Source: Coniochaeta sp. PMI_546 (taxonomy: Eukaryota > Ascomycota > Sordariomycetes > Coniochaetales > Coniochaetaceae). Taken from it: 64,000 nucleotides of DNA. How positions within the stretch are numbered: the first letter of the stretch is position 1; every line of letters starts with the position of its first letter. Under the pieces are notes generated by a model. That model was given only the letters and a program-made list of their open reading frames with translations. It had not been told where the DNA came from and did not search any database. Location: NCBI GenBank assembly GCA_021432605.1, contig MU271147.1, positions 1,860,001 through 1,924,000 on the forward strand. Direction: 5' to 3'. A program made the translations under genes and the position numbers. Shown piece after piece: positions 63,294 to 64,000 of the stretch.

Positions 63294-64000
63294 ATGTTTC
63301 GTCGACGCTGGTCCGCTCTGCCGGCCGATCCCATCTTTCCCTCCGATATGAGGCAGCTTGGGTACGTGATCTGTTCCAAGACATAGCACTTGAGATGAAG
63401 CTTCCTCCTTCCGCACGAGCGAGACGTTCAAGAGAGTCGAGGCACAACTGCGTCAAGTCTCTCGTCTGGAAACAAAACGCTTACCGTCACTCCAGATACT
63501 TCGTCAACAATGTCGATGAGATTCGCAACATCAACGACCCCAACAAGTACTTTAAGTTCTTCATCACCAAGAACGGACGCTGGAACGAGCGCCAGCGCTT
63601 CGCCATGAACCGTGAGCAGCGCCCTTCCTCCACAATTTCCCTATGTTATATCTTCTAGATGCTGAATCCTAACTCCTATCAAGAAGCGATTGAGTCTCTC
63701 GTTCATGCTCGCCTCGAGAAACTGGGCCTGGAAAAGACCATCCTGCCGGCCGGTACACCTGCCACATCGCCCCACGTGCCCATCTTCGTCAGTCCCAACA
63801 TCGCCCATGCGGACCGCATCATTGTCATTTTCGGCGAGTCAGCGCAGGACCTGGGTATCATCGCGTACCGCGTTATCGGCGGCCCAGGTGGCGTAAACAA
63901 GGGCTCGATGGTATCCATCGTGCAGGCAATCCAGGAGGCAGATACGCTAAGCCGGGCTGGCATCGTGATCGCCAACCCAGGCCAGCTGTGGTGGTGGCCT
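63294..64000 (+). CDS. Arb2-domain protein, 5' part (cut by window end)
   Basis: Exons 63294-63361, 63496-63611 and 63686 to beyond 64000 (introns 134 and 74 bp; donors GTACGT and GTGAGC, acceptors CAG and AAG). The visible 166 or so residues start MFRRRWSALPADPIFPSD, a hallmark of fungal Arb2-like proteins, followed by YFVNNVDEIRNINDPNKYFKFFITKN and ERQRFAMN joined to QAIESLVHARLEKLGL. The alpha/beta-fold core begins at VPIFVSPNIAHADRIIVIFGES and runs to GIVIANPGQLWWWP at the edge. In fission yeast Arb2 is part of the Argonaute siRNA chaperone complex required for heterochromatic silencing. The domain is related to the C-terminal part of Hda1-type deacetylases, so another chromatin role is possible. 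No stop or frame break is visible in the present part. Confidence 0.85.

Overview
The window is nuclear DNA of a filamentous ascomycete (Pezizomycotina; Sordariomycetes is my best guess, not proven). The evidence is spliced genes with short GT-AG introns of about 40-130 bp (one GC-AG), GC-rich coding exons, CAAA/CACA-type start contexts, and fungal families such as a fused acetylglutamate kinase/acetylglutamyl-phosphate reductase, a Tcd1-type tRNA dehydratase, a GT32 mannosyltransferase and an Snc-type synaptobrevin. I found no bacterial operon, CRISPR array, rRNA gene or intact transposon. Exon joins were worked out by hand from splice sites and reading phase.

Left part (1-19,300): gene-poor. 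I can support one two-exon hypothetical gene (3,376-4,153), a weak candidate secreted protein (7,098-7,376), and a clear decayed gene for a cysteine-rich secreted protein (16,546-17,330) with several frameshifts and a stop. The rest holds only short ORFs without recognisable domains.

Middle (19,300-38,150): a polytopic membrane protein, an Och1/Hoc1-like GT32 enzyme, an acyl-CoA synthetase with a probable mitochondrial presequence, two small secreted cysteine-rich protein loci (one probably broken), a short-chain dehydrogenase on the minus strand, a tRNA threonylcarbamoyladenosine dehydratase, a hypothetical protein and an RNA 3'-phosphate cyclase family protein.

38,700-49,100: three minus-strand genes for low-complexity proteins without a known domain (coiled coil; acidic; Y/Q-rich plus RG/SG-rich), separated by long gene-less stretches, one of which carries an unusual cluster of CACGTG palindromes.

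Right part (51,300-64,000): dense housekeeping genes. In order they are quinolinate phosphoribosyltransferase (NAD synthesis), lipoyl synthase, the secretory R-SNARE, mitochondrial arginine biosynthesis (arg-6 type) with a CPC-1/Gcn4-like site upstream, mitochondrial ribosomal protein uS14, and the 5' part of an Arb2-domain protein cut by the window end. Several of these act in mitochondria, but nothing suggests co-transcription; they look like independent genes.
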